Shown here: positions 32,313 through 42,900 of the stretch, piece by piece
Layout: every line of letters starts with the position of its first letter
Numbering within the stretch: the stretch's first letter is position 1
Assembly: GCF_030272615.1 (NCBI RefSeq)
Contig: NC_081412.1
Location: forward strand, 40,292,791-40,356,790
DNA: 64,000 nt
Source: Cryptomeria japonica
Taxonomy: Eukaryota; Streptophyta; Pinopsida; Cupressales; Cupressaceae
Direction: 5' to 3'
Notes under the pieces: model-generated
The model's input: the letters and a program-made list of their open reading frames with translations, nothing else
Told to the model about the DNA's origin: nothing
Database searches by the model: none
Translations under genes and position numbers: made by a program

Positions 32313-32890
32313 ATCTAGGTTGGCTTATGTCAACCGAGGTATCAGAGTCCAAGGCCTAGGAAATCTCTCACGCGACTGCACCACGCCCAATCGCTCCTAT
32401 CAACCAACCAAACAAGTCCAATATTAGTTTCCACATCAAAACAAAGATATCAAAATCAAACTCACATCAACAACATGAAACAATTTGCTCATCTACATCA
32501 AGTTCAACATCCTATCATTTCATATCAACTTGTAACATAACTCAAGTTATCAAAAACCATATCAAAACTTGTAACACAACTCAAGTCTCCAAATCACATA
32601 AACTTGTAACACAACTCAAGTTTCCCACCCATATCAGCTTGTAAAACAACTCAAGTTTCCAACCCATATCAACTTGTAACACAAATCCGGCTTCACACAT
32701 TTGAACTTGAAAATAAAGTGCACAAACAAATCATGCTTTGATCAAATCAACACATTAATATCTATGCATAACTTGAAATATCGCAAATCAACACAAGTTA
32801 TATCGACACTTATATTGGACAAATCAATAAAAACCATGATAGCAAAACACAACAAATTCACAAATCACCTCATCTCGCAAAATTTTTCCT
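32313..32890. other. Region upstream of antisense PMD gene
   Basis: About 100 bases of GC-rich sequence that may be an upstream exon or 5' UTR remnant of the PMD gene, then A/C-rich sequence including a tandem repeat (32522-32690). Confidence 0.5.
32522..32690. repeat. ~36-bp tandem repeat with AACTTG...CAAGTT ends (five copies)
   Basis: Copies of AACTTGTAACACAACTCAAG begin near 32527, 32566, 32600, 32636 and 32670, separated by variable CCAACCCATATC-like spacers. Arms AACTTG and CAAGTT are inverted, so each unit can form a small stem; the last copy is decayed. Confidence 0.8.
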
Positions 32891-33305
32891 GATGCACTAA
32901 AACAGATTCTCGCTGCACTAAATCTACCCATGCGCTAGTCTATTTACCCTATGCGCTAGACTGACTCTACGTGCTAATCTTTTACCCCCATGCACCACCT
33001 AACCTACCCTATGCGCTAAAACCTATCTATGCGCTAACCTATACCTCGCTGGCACTACCTATTTGCCCCTATGCGTTAGGTCTACCCTACACGCTAAAAC
33101 CCCTTACCCATGCGAACCCTTGTGACCCCTATGCGCTAGGTCTACCCTACACGCTACCCTGTTGACCTGAAGCGCTACCCTACGTTCGACATGTGCTATT
33201 TTCACTCCCTGTGCTAACCTAGACTTTCTATGCGCTATGTTATTTTGTTTCGGACGCAGCCCTAAAATTAAGCTTCATGCGCTACCTAAATTTTTGTATG
33301 CGCTA
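32891..33305 (-). repeat. Phased CpG-core array 3, inverted, 60-bp higher-order period (20 units)
   Basis: On the plus strand the core reads ATGCGCTA or ACACGCTA, the reverse complement of arrays 1 and 2. The T of the core GCT falls at 32898, 32919, 32936, 32957, 32975, 32996, 33017, 33035, 33056, 33077, 33095, 33116, 33137, 33155, 33176, 33197, 33215, 33236, 33283 and 33304. From 32957 to 33236 the steps run 18, 21, 21 repeatedly, giving an exact 60-bp period. It points towards the antisense PMD gene. Confidence 0.83.
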
Positions 33306-33821
33306 ATTTGCGAATTTGACGCCCTAAAACGCTAAAACCGAATTTCCAAAATCAAAAAATGACCCAAAATAACAAAATCAAAAATCAAAAAAGGGTCAAA
33401 AGTGTTGACTTATTGGTGTTCCATATGCGGCAAGTCTCCGATACCTTCGAACGTGCTCAAAACAATGCACAAATGAATCAAATCAAAGCCCTTTTCCCCT
33501 TTTATAGGAGGAAAATGAAATTAGGGTTAGGGAACCAGGCATGTAATTTGCTCACGGTCTCCCTTATACCCTACACAATATAAATTATCGGGAGATGAAT
33601 CAATTTCAACATTTCACATAGACAAAATCATACATACCACACACAAATCATCAAATCCAATCAAAATTTTCAAAATATTGATTCATCTCCCGAGGGGGCA
33701 TCACACATAAAATCAAATCAGGGGCACGACATGAAAAATAAGAGCAACACAAATATTCCATTTGATCAATAATCACAATGAAACATCATTTTTCTTTGAA
33801 ATAACATGTGCACACACGTCA
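33306..33821 (+). other. Gypsy-B pre-PPT region
   Basis: A-rich untranslated sequence with an imperfect pair around ATTCATCTCCCG (33590 and 33682). No gene. Confidence 0.5.
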
Positions 33822-33839
33822 CTTCAAAGAGGGGCAAAA
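33822..33839 (+). other. Gypsy-B polypurine tract
   Basis: TTCAAAGAGGGGCAAAA directly before the TG of the 3' LTR. Confidence 0.85.
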
Positions 33840-35270
33840 TGTAGACGTATAAAAATGACCATATTCCTAAATGAATATTTTATGTTCATTTCTCTATTTA
33901 ATTAAATTACCCACATTCTTCTGTTTAAATTAAGTAAATTACTCAATTTATTTAAATTAAATTCACTATACCATTTAATGAATAAATCATTTTATTCAAT
34001 TAAATCCCCCCTATCCACTTTTAATTAAATTCAAATTTAATTGAATATTTATCCTAAATTGAATAAATCTATTTTATTTAATTTCCCCAAATTACAACCA
34101 AATTGAATTAAATTAACTTTATTTCAATAAAATCCTATTATCCCTCCATCCACTTGCATTTTCCTACATCTCCCACTTGCTTCCTAAACCCCTTCCTAAT
34201 TTCTTCTAGACCCTTCTAATCACTTCTAAATTAACCTAACCCATCTTCTAAACTTTGTCACATCCCTAAGCAAGGGGAGGTCACTTCTCAAAACCTTAAA
34301 GTCTTTGATAACCATTAAAGGCTTCAAGTCTTCAACCACTTAATTTCCCAAAGTCTCCCAAACCATTAATGGTTAATTCAACCCTCTTACATGGTTAGAG
34401 ACTTTTTGCCTAACTTAACCTTCATCAAACCCAAGAGTCTCATCAAGTCTTTAATGCTTTGACCATGATTATCTCTTAATCATTTGCACAGGAGTTTATC
34501 CTTAGATTAACTCTTAATCCAATGGGTAATCTTAACTTAGGTTTAACCCTTACCTCTAGATAACCATGAGGTCTTCTCATGCATTTAATGTCTCCAACCC
34601 CTTCTCTCAACCCAATCTTATGTTGACATTTGTCACCATTTCATTGGTGCCAATTGCAAAAATGGATTCCCAACTTTCAAACTTGGCCCTTGATTACCTC
34701 TTTCAATCCTGACCATCCATTGCCCTATTTTTGCTATAAATAGAGCTTTCATTCCTCCATTTACATGATCCAAGTTTGTAGTATCATACTTATGCTCAAA
34801 TACATTCAAGCTTTCATATCATTTTTATGCTCATCATTTAGCCTCTCTTGTAACTAGGAATTAGTCTAAATATGCATGTTTAGAATACTTTCTATTATCA
34901 TTAGCTTAAATCATTAACTAATATAGTATGTTAGGATAGTATTTATACTAACCTTGTCATCTTATAGTTAGTTTATTGCATTTCTAGAATCATGCATAGT
35001 TTAGGATGCATCTCATATTAAATCAATAAAAAGCATCCCTCATTCTTGCATTAGCCATCCCTAAACCATTTTGCTCAATGATCTGAGAGCAAAAACATTG
35101 GTTTGGGGGACCGTGTAAGATATAGAACCATGGCACCAACCTTGGGAAGCTGAGTGATACTTCATTACTCCATAGCCTCCACCAAAAAGTCCTGTGAGTG
35201 TGCGAGCAAGGCTTCATAGAGCTCCGTTTTTCACATATTGAGTTCTATCGACCCGCTTTTCCTACATACA
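33840..35270 (+). repeat. Gypsy-B 3' LTR (1431 bp)
   Basis: TGTAGACGTATAAAAATG to CCTACATACA; TATA box at 34735-34743 conserved with the 5' copy. Confidence 0.93.
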
Positions 35271-35275
35271 TTTTC
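35271..35275. repeat. Target site duplication of Gypsy-B, right (TTTTC)
   Basis: Exact match to 10593-10597; Copia-A LTR sequence resumes immediately after it. Confidence 0.9.
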
Positions 35276-35974
35276 TAACAATTACAACAATCAAATCCCC
35301 TAACCGGGTAAGCTCTAACAATATTAGTGTTATTCAAATCCTCTAGCCAGGTGATCCATTAGCTTGGATTCCTAATCCTCTATGGAGGTTACTCCTAATA
35401 GGGTATTGCTTCTAATAGGGCATTATAGTCAATCCCTTAACTGGGAGGTCCCTAACAGGATCTATTCTTAACAAGACTTATTGTAAAGCTTTAACAAGCT
35501 TGGCTCCTAACAGGGTGAACTTGAAATTTTTTTAGAATACTTGTCGGTATTCATCCCCACTGTGGTTTTTCCCATTTGGGTTTCCACATCAAAAATATTG
35601 TGTCAAGTGGTGAATGTTTTGTGGTTATGTTTACTATGGTTGAATTGCTTTACTACTAAATCCACTTTGATATGTTATGTTAATTGATAGCAATCTGAAA
35701 TGGGGTTGTACTGTTGTTAGTAAAGTATTTGAATGATTTAGTTAAATGGTTTATGAGGTTTAGAGATGTTTTATTGTTAGTCTATTATAACAGTCAACTG
35801 CTTTAACTTGTTAGTAATATTGCATTTGAAGTTTAGTGTTTAAACCAATCAATTTAGAGTTTGCTTTCAAAGGTTGATTTTTGAGATTGGTGAAAGTCTA
35901 TATAGTTTTCTATCTACTAATTCACCCCCCCTCTCATTAGTTGACCAGATCCTTATTCTTTCATCATACCATTA
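35276..35974 (+). repeat. Copia-A 5' LTR, second part
   Basis: Continues 10597 and matches 47737-48439. It contains the CCTAACNGGGT-type mini-palindromes and a CCCCACTGTGGTTTTTCCCA block, then TTCACCCCCCC near the end. Confidence 0.88.
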
Positions 35975-35976
35975 AT

Positions 35977-35988
35977 TGGTATCAGAAC
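35977..35988 (+). other. Copia-A primer binding site
   Basis: TGGTATCAGAAC, one base off the initiator-Met site TGGTATCAGAGC. Confidence 0.85.
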
Positions 35989-36044
35989 TATTCAGGTCCT
36001 CTAGGGTCTATGCTTAACAACTTGAGGTAAGGATCTTGTAGAAC

Positions 36045-36900
36045 ATGATGAAGAAAGAAGGTCTGAAGTTTAATAAAGAGAACTATAAGATATGGAGTGA
36101 TAGAATGAAAATTTATATCAAGAGTCTAGGAAGTCAATACTGGGAGGATGTTGGTACTCAATATGTTGCACCTAGTGGGATTACAACTGTTGATCAAAAG
36201 AAAGACCAACAAGAAAACAATAAAGCATTGGAGGCTATTATTAGTTCTTTGTTTGATGCAAAGTATGTAGATGTCCATGGTCTAGAGACTGCATATGAGG
36301 TATGGAACAAACTTGAAGAGATCTATAGAGATGATGAGCATGTGAAGGTTGCCAACGAAGATAGTCTAAGAGGAAAATTTGATGACATGCAGATGGCTAA
36401 ATGTGAAAATATTCAACAGTATGATTAGAGGATCAAAGAGATAGTTGGTGAGATCAAGAGTGTTGGTAGTAAAGTGGAAGATGCCACAATGGTTAGCAAG
36501 GTGTTTAGAACCCTTCTACCGGTCTACGCTATCCGAGTTGCAGCCATTTAGGAGCTAAAATCTATTGATAAAACTAAGATAACCCATGACTCTATCATTG
36601 GTAAGCTTACTTCTTTTGAATTAAATGGTTATGATGGTAGTGTTCACAAATCTGAATCTACATTTAGAGCTTCAATTTCTAACCCATCTATGAGGAAAAG
36701 AAGAGATGTCAGTCACAGCTATGAATCTAGATCCAGTAGAGAAGTTGATGATGAAGGTAGTTTGGTTGAGCTTGAAGCATTGTTGGCCAAGCGGTTGGAC
36801 ACATTGCAACTCACTATCCTAATGGTGACAATGAGAACAAGCGTGAGAAGTTTAAGAAGTACAAGGGAAAACACAAAAGAGATTGTCTCATTGTAGTTGA
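36045..36900 (+). pseudogene. Copia-A gag remnant
   Basis: Starts MMKKEGLKFNKENYKIW, closely like the gag N-termini of Copia-D and Copia-E. Stops at 36426 (TAG) and 36549 (TAG) interrupt it. The LEALLAKRL segment near 36770 runs into a small deletion, so the CCHC zinc knuckle expected here is missing. Confidence 0.85.
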
Positions 36901-37002
36901 TGGTGGTATCACTGATGAGGAATCTAAGGTGATGCTAATGAAGACATTGTCTTTGTAGCCATTAAAAAGGAGACATATGATCAGAAGGCAATAGTTTCTT
37001 GC

Positions 37003-37518
37003 ATGGATAACTCTGATTATTGGATTATTGATAGTGGTTGTTCACACCACATGACTGGTGACCGGAGCAAATTTCTTACCTTGAAGGAATTTGATGGAGG
37101 AGCTATGAGATTTGGTAATGACTCACCCTGCATGGTAAAAGGTAAGGGACCTATTTATCTTAACAAAAAGAGCAGTGCGGATGATGTCTACTGGGTTGAA
37201 GGATTAAAGAACAATCTTTTGAGTATTTCTCAACTCAATGACATAGGATATCCATTGGAGTTTAAGAATGAAATGTACAAAATCTATGAGAGAAAAGGTG
37301 AACTAATTGCAAATGGCAAGAAGAATAAAGGTAACCTGTTTCACCTGAATCGTAAAGTCAACAACTATTTAATTGCTAAAATAGATGATAGTTGGCTTTG
37401 TCATAGGAGATTTTGTCATATAAATTTTGATAACATTGTTAAAGTGAGAAAGTCCAAGACAGTGAGAGGTTTGCCTCAGTTGGACAAACCGGTTAATGCT
37501 CTATGTAAGGAATGTTAG
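37003..37518 (+). pseudogene. Copia-A protease and GAG-pre-integrase remnant
   Basis: 171 open codons: WIIDSGCSHHMTGDRSKF holds the protease Asp-Ser-Gly, and the pre-integrase HHCC-like part ends in LCKEC. In Copia-D and E the frame then goes on into the integrase core with CQLGKMSSSTFKGKS. Here a TAG follows at 37516 and the sequence jumps to the acidic linker before RT. The integrase core, about 0.9 kb, is absent. Confidence 0.87.
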
Positions 37519-39019
37519 ACCTTTGTGGTACCAGTTCAACCAAAATAGTTAGATTCAAAAGAAGATGATGATAATGAAGAAGAAGAACCTAAAGATAATG
37601 ATCATGTTATTCTGAGGTACGTGAGACTCAATCATAATCCTGACCAGATTATTGGAGATAGGGATGTTGGAGTGTTAACTAGGAGAAGAATTAGAGAGAA
37701 TTATTGCATGATTTCCACTATTGAGCCTAGAACTGCTAAGGAGGCATTTGGAGATGATCACTAGATCAAAGCTATGGAGGAGGAGCTTGATCAAATTGAG
37801 AAGAACAACACATAGACCCTAGTATCTAGACTGGTGAATAAAAATGTGATAGGTACTAAGTGGGTATTCAAGAATAAACTGAATGAAGATGGTGTAGTAG
37901 TCCGAAACAAAGCTAGATTGGTTTGAAAAGGTTATGCACAAGAAGAAGGAGAAGAATATGGTGAGACTTTTTGCACCAATTGCTAGCCTGGAAAGTGTTA
38001 GGACTTTACTTGCATTTGCAACATATAAGGGATTCAAAGTATATCACATGGATGTGAAGTCAACATTTCTAAACGGAATGCTAGAAGAAGAAGTATATAT
38101 TGAGCAACCAGATGGTTATGCTTTGACTGATGAAAAAGATATCGTATGCAAATTGCACAAGGCACAATATGGGTTAAAGCAAGCACTGAGAGCATGATAT
38201 GAGAGGCTACATTCACACCTAATGAAGATAGGTTTTTAGAGAACCAGTGAAGACAACAACATATATCTCAAATTTGAAGGAGATAAGATACTAGTTGGTG
38301 AAGTGTTTGTGGATGATATCATATTTGGAGGCAATGATGACATGAGCAATGACTTTGCAAATGAGATGAAAAATGAGTTTGAAATGTCTCTAGTGGGAGA
38401 GATAAAAAATTTCATAGGCTTGCAAATACAACAAATGAAGAGTGGTATTTTTATCATGCAGTTGAAGTATGTGAGAGAGGTGTTAAAGACATTTGGAATG
38501 AGTGACTATAAACCAGTTGGGACACCAATGGTTACAAGTTGTAAATTGTCTAAAGAAGATGAAGCCACATCTGTTGATGAAAAGGAGTATAGGTCAACGA
38601 TTAGGAAATTGCACTATTTTATTCACAATAGACTGGATATAGCTCATGTAGATGGTCTAGTTGTAATATTTTAGAAGAAAAGGAAACACATTTGATAGCA
38701 ACCAAGAGGATATTCAGATATTTGAAAGGCACTATTGACTATGGATTAAGGTATCCATATGCAAGTAACTTTGATTTGAAGGTTTATATAGATGCAGACT
38801 GGGAAGGTAATGTTGATGATAGGAAAAGCACAACCGATTGAGCATTCTTTTTTGGTGGAAGACTTGTTTCATTGAGTAGCCAGAAGTAGAGTTGTATATC
38901 ATGGTCTATTACTGAAGTTGAGTATGTTGCAGCTTATATGAATTATACCCAGGCTATTTGGACGAGGCACATTCTGTAAGGATTCAAGTTGAAGATTTTA
39001 GAACTGATAAAGATCTTAT
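37519..39019 (+). pseudogene. Copia-A reverse transcriptase-RNase H remnant, 5' part
   Basis: Acidic linker, then RT fragments in shifting frames. Landmarks are [13 protein letters not shown] (37772), GTKWVFKNKLNEDG (37855), YHMDVKSTFLNG (38041), YGLKQALRA, and the catalytic FVDD in [13 protein letters not shown] (38310). Many TAG and TGA codons and at least one frameshift near 37960 disable it. RNase H starts near 38780 and is cut at 39019 by Copia-D; it resumes at 46371. Confidence 0.85.
39015..39019. repeat. Target site duplication of Copia-D, left (CTTAT)
   Basis: Exact match to 46366-46370. Confidence 0.9.
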
Positions 39020-40485
39020 TGTTGGCATATGTGTAGAGTTTGATGACATGATGATATTTTATGTTGTCGTTGATGTCAATATGCTAAAGTATGAACCGAT
39101 ATATTGAAGAAAACAAACTGGCAAGTGAAACGGTATGATGATGTGAATAGGTATATGTGAAAAGGTGAATTGATATATTGGAATGTAAACTGGTATTTGC
39201 AAAGTTTGTATCGGGGTTTCATTCGATATGACTACCGATTGGTAGTCTCAGCTCTAGGGTTTCCGGTTGATTCATTCCAAGTCTTTGTGATTCAACTAAT
39301 GACATCCTGTGATGAGTTAGCATCGATATGAAGATCAAACCGTGTTACCACATCAGCCTTGTGTGTGTGAATAATTTCCTTGAGGATCTTTCATGAAGAA
39401 GATTGATCCTATCTACCTCGGGAATGTGCAAAGACTCAGCAAACGGTGGAGAGCTCGTGATGGGTTATCAGCTTCCAGAAGCGGTGAAGAACAAATAATG
39501 GATAACGTCTTGAGATGTGTTCAAGATTGTTTTACTCTATGTAATGTGATTAAACGGTCAATATTGGATTGATTGTATTGATAACCTAGATACTTAGGGT
39601 TTTAGGTTTTAGCTACTGACCTACTTATTGTCTATAAGGTCGATGATGATTTGCATCATGAAGTTGTTAGAAAATGTTGTGTGTGTATCCAAGTGAAGAG
39701 ATACTTGATTCTTGCTAGACCGGTGCAGTGATTTAAGATCTGCAGAGTGTGATTGCAGATGTGAAGGAACTAAAGTGGATTTGCCTTGGCATTGAGTGTT
39801 GTTATCAGATCAATGTATTAGCTGTTGACTTCTAACCATTTCAGCAGTTGGAAAATCCCTTTACCAGGTAACTTTAATAGGCTTTCTGTAAATCCTTTAA
39901 CAGGGTGACGCAAAATCATTTAGTTCTTCAAATCCTCTTACGAGGTAACCTTTAACAGGGTTCTAACCTTTAACCAGGTATTTAGCCATCCCTTAACTGG
40001 GTGATCCCTAGAAGGATCGGTTCCTAGTAGAACCTGTTGTAAAGTCCTTAATTGGACTATGCTCCTAACAAAGTGGACTTCAGAAGAGTTCAAGAACAAC
40101 TTGTGGGTATTCATCCCCACCGTGGTTTTTCCCAGTTGGGTTTCCACGTAAAAAATCAGTATGCTATGTGTGATGCTTTAATGTTTTCTGTCAAGTGGTA
40201 ATGCATGCTGATCGAGTGGTCTTTATATTTATGATGTATTACTTGTTTAAGCATATGGGTGAAGTGGAAATGAGATGTTAGGATTTGTGAAGATCTAAAT
40301 GGTACCAGTTTATGTCTTTCATAGTCTCACTATGTTTTACCAGTAGTGCCCTGATTTAGATCGGTGATGTCGTTTACGAGTTAGTACAGTTTTTGTAGTT
40401 TAAGTTGTTGGAGAAGTTTTTGTGTATACTGATTCACCCCCCTCTCAGTATCTATTGGTTATTTACTATTCATCATTATTCATCA
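39020..40485 (+). repeat. Copia-D 5' LTR (1466 bp)
   Basis: TGTTGGCATATG to TTCATCA; TATA-like TATAAGG at 39633-39639; mini-palindrome cluster at about 39845-40080; CCCCACCGTGGTTTTTCCCA at about 40118. Confidence 0.92.
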
Positions 40486-40487
40486 AT

Positions 40488-40499
40488 TGGTATTAGAGC
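40488..40499 (+). other. Copia-D primer binding site
   Basis: TGGTATTAGAGC, the initiator-Met primer site with one C to T change. Confidence 0.85.
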
Positions 40500-40556
40500 G
40501 TCCTTCAGGTCCTCTATGCTATAAGCTTAACCGCTTGAGGAAAAGGTCCAATTCTA

Positions 40557-41390
40557 ATGATGAAGAGGGAAGGTCCTATGTTCAATAGAGATAACTTCAA
40601 GATATGGAAGGATAGAATGAATATATACATTAAAAGCATGGTTGCTAAACACTAGAGCTATGTTGAGAATACTTATGTTGTCCCTACCGATACTCTCACT
40701 GATGATCAAAGGAGAGAAATTCAAGAGAATGGGCAAGTCATGGAAGCTCTTATCAGCAGTCTATCTGATGTTGAGTTTATAGATGTTTAGGAAAAAGACA
40801 ATCCCAAAGATGTATGGGATACTTTGGAGTCTATCTATGGTGGTGATGAGCATGTGAAGCAAGATAAGGAAGAAATCCTTAGAGGAGAGTTTGAAGACAT
40901 GCAGATGATTGAAGGAGAGACCATTCAACAATATGGGATAAGGATTAAAACTGTTGTTGGAGACATCAAGAGTGCAAGAGGTACAATGGATGATTCCACC
41001 ATTGTTAGCAAAGTTTTGAGAACATTATTACCAGTCTATGCAATAAGGGTTGCCACTATTCCGGAGTTGAGATCTATTGACAAGACAAAGGTGTCCCTAG
41101 ATTCTATCATTGCTAAGTTGACTGCATATGAGCTAAACAATTATGATGGTAGTGTTCAGAAGACTGATTTAGCCTTTAGAGCATCTGTTGCACTATCTAG
41201 AAAGGGTAAAGAAGCTAGTATCAGTTGTGAACCAAGACAAAGCAAAGATATGGATGATGAGGAGATCCTAATGGAATTTGAAGCTCTTTTGGCCAAGAGA
41301 CTTCCTAAGGGAACTAGAAAATACAAAGGTAAGCTCCCTTTGAAATGCTTTTCTTGCAACAAGATAGGATGTATATTGCTGTAAATTGCC
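40557..41390 (+). pseudogene. Copia-D gag
   Basis: Starts MMKREGPMFNRDNFKIW. TAG codons at 40653 and 40788 replace expected Trp and Gln. The segment from 40824 (ESIYGGDEHVKQ) to 41384 is open and includes TIQQYGIRIKTVVGDI and LLPVYAIRVATI. The zinc knuckle CFSCNKIG begins at about 41347 but a frameshift inside it moves its last Cys to another frame. Confidence 0.87.
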
Positions 41391-42900
41391 CTAACAGTGA
41401 AAATAAGGACAAACCAGAGAGGTTTAAAAATTTCAAAGGAGGAAATAGGAGAAACTGTCTTATTGCAGTTGATGAAGGTGTCACTGATGATGAATCAAAA
41501 TATGAAGAAAGTGAATACATAGTGTTTGTAGCCGTTAAGGAAGATGTGTTAGACAAGAAGGCTCTTGTCTCCCTCTTTGATAATTCTAATGAGTGGATTA
41601 TTGACAGTGGTTGTTCTCACCACATGACTGGTGACCAAAGAAATTTTTTGTCTCTGGAATAGTATGATGGAGGTGTAGTCCGATTTGGTAATGATGCACC
41701 TTGTATGGTAAAAGGCAAAGGGTCCATCTGTTTAAATGGAAAAACAATGCTGATAATGTGTATTGGGTAGAAGGTCTCAGGCATAAGCTTTTGAGTGTTG
41801 CTCAACTGAATGATAAAGGGCTCACTCTAGAATTCAAAGATGGAGCATGCAAAATAAAAGGAAAGAGTGGTGAACTAATGACCACCGGTATGCAGACCAA
41901 AGGTAACTTATTTCAATTAAATACAAATATTAGTCAATGTCTAATGGCTAAGTTTGATGACAGCTGGATATGGCATAGGAGACCCTGCCATGTAAATTTT
42001 AATAATATTGTGAAGGTTAGCAAGATCAAGGTAGTCAAAGGATTGCCTGTGTTGAAAAAACCGGAGAATCCTTTGTGCAGAGAATGTCAACTGGGGAAAA
42101 TGTCTTCCTCAACCTTCAAAGGTAAATCTTTCACAGCAAATAATTTACTTGATCTTGTGCATACTGATTTGTGTGGTCATATGAAAACTAGGAGTGTTTA
42201 GGGAGATAGGTACTTTATGATTCTTACTGATGATTGCTCAAGAATGATGTGGGTCACAATCTTGAAAGACAAGCCTGAAGCTTTTGGAAAGTTCAAAGCC
42301 TTCAGAGCACTAGTTTAAAAGGAAAGTGGTAAGAGGATCAAATGCCTTAGAACTGATCAAGGAGGTGAGTTCGCCTCTGGAGAATTCAATAAGTACTGTG
42401 AAGATAATGGCATCAAGAGGCAACTATCTGCCCCCAGACTCCACAACAAAATGGCCTAGGAGAAAGGAACAACCGAACTGTAGTTGAAGCAGCCAGAATG
42501 ATGTTGATTCAAGGGAAGGTTGCTCACACTTTTTGGAGAGAAGTGGTGAGCACTGCAGTCTACACTATGAACCGAGTACTTATCAAGAAGGGTAAGCATA
42601 AAAATCCTTATGAGTATTGGACTGGTAAGACTCCTGTGGTAAGCTACTTTAGAGTGTTTGGTAGTAAGTGTTATATCAAGAGAAGTGAATACAATAGCAA
42701 GTTTGATGAAAAATGTGATGAGGGGATATTCCTAGGGTATTCCACCAAGAGAAAAGCTCTTAAGTTTTTTAACGATAGGACTCTAAGAATTGTTGAAAGT
42801 ATCAATGTTAGAGTTGATGAAACCTCTGAGAAACCTAAGAAAACCGATAGTGAGCAAGCGGTAGATGAACCAGTTGTAACCTTCTAGGAACTGGTTGCAA
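41391..42900 (+). pseudogene. Copia-D protease and integrase
   Basis: Protease WIIDSGCSHHMTGD at about 41596, then a TAG (41660) and a frameshift near 41745. The pre-integrase region ends ENPLCRECQLGKMS. The integrase core has HTDLCG (about 42170) and RTDQGGEF (about 42350); the usual PQQNGLAER box is scrambled by frameshifts near 42440. It continues from 42498 with the AHTFWREVVSTAVYTMNRV segment. Confidence 0.86.

Larger units (their letters stand above)
10598..35270 (+). mobile_element. Gypsy-B: large Tat/Ogre-like Ty3/Gypsy element
   Basis: 1.43-kb LTRs at 10598-12024 and 33840-35270 (TGTAGA...CATACA), primer site at 12029, polypurine tract at 33822 and an exact 5-bp duplication. It spans 24,673 bp, about 17.4 kb without Copia-C. 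Gene order is gag-protease-G-patch-RT-RNase H-second RNase H-integrase in sense, then an antisense PMD gene. Size, the second RNase H and the antisense extra ORF all fit the Tat lineage. About twelve in-frame stops and one frame change disable it. Confidence 0.92.

Noticed and set aside
32971-33165. Plus-strand ORF with PYALGLPYTL-type repeats
   Set aside because: By-product of the 60-bp period of array 3; no start context and no homologue recognised.
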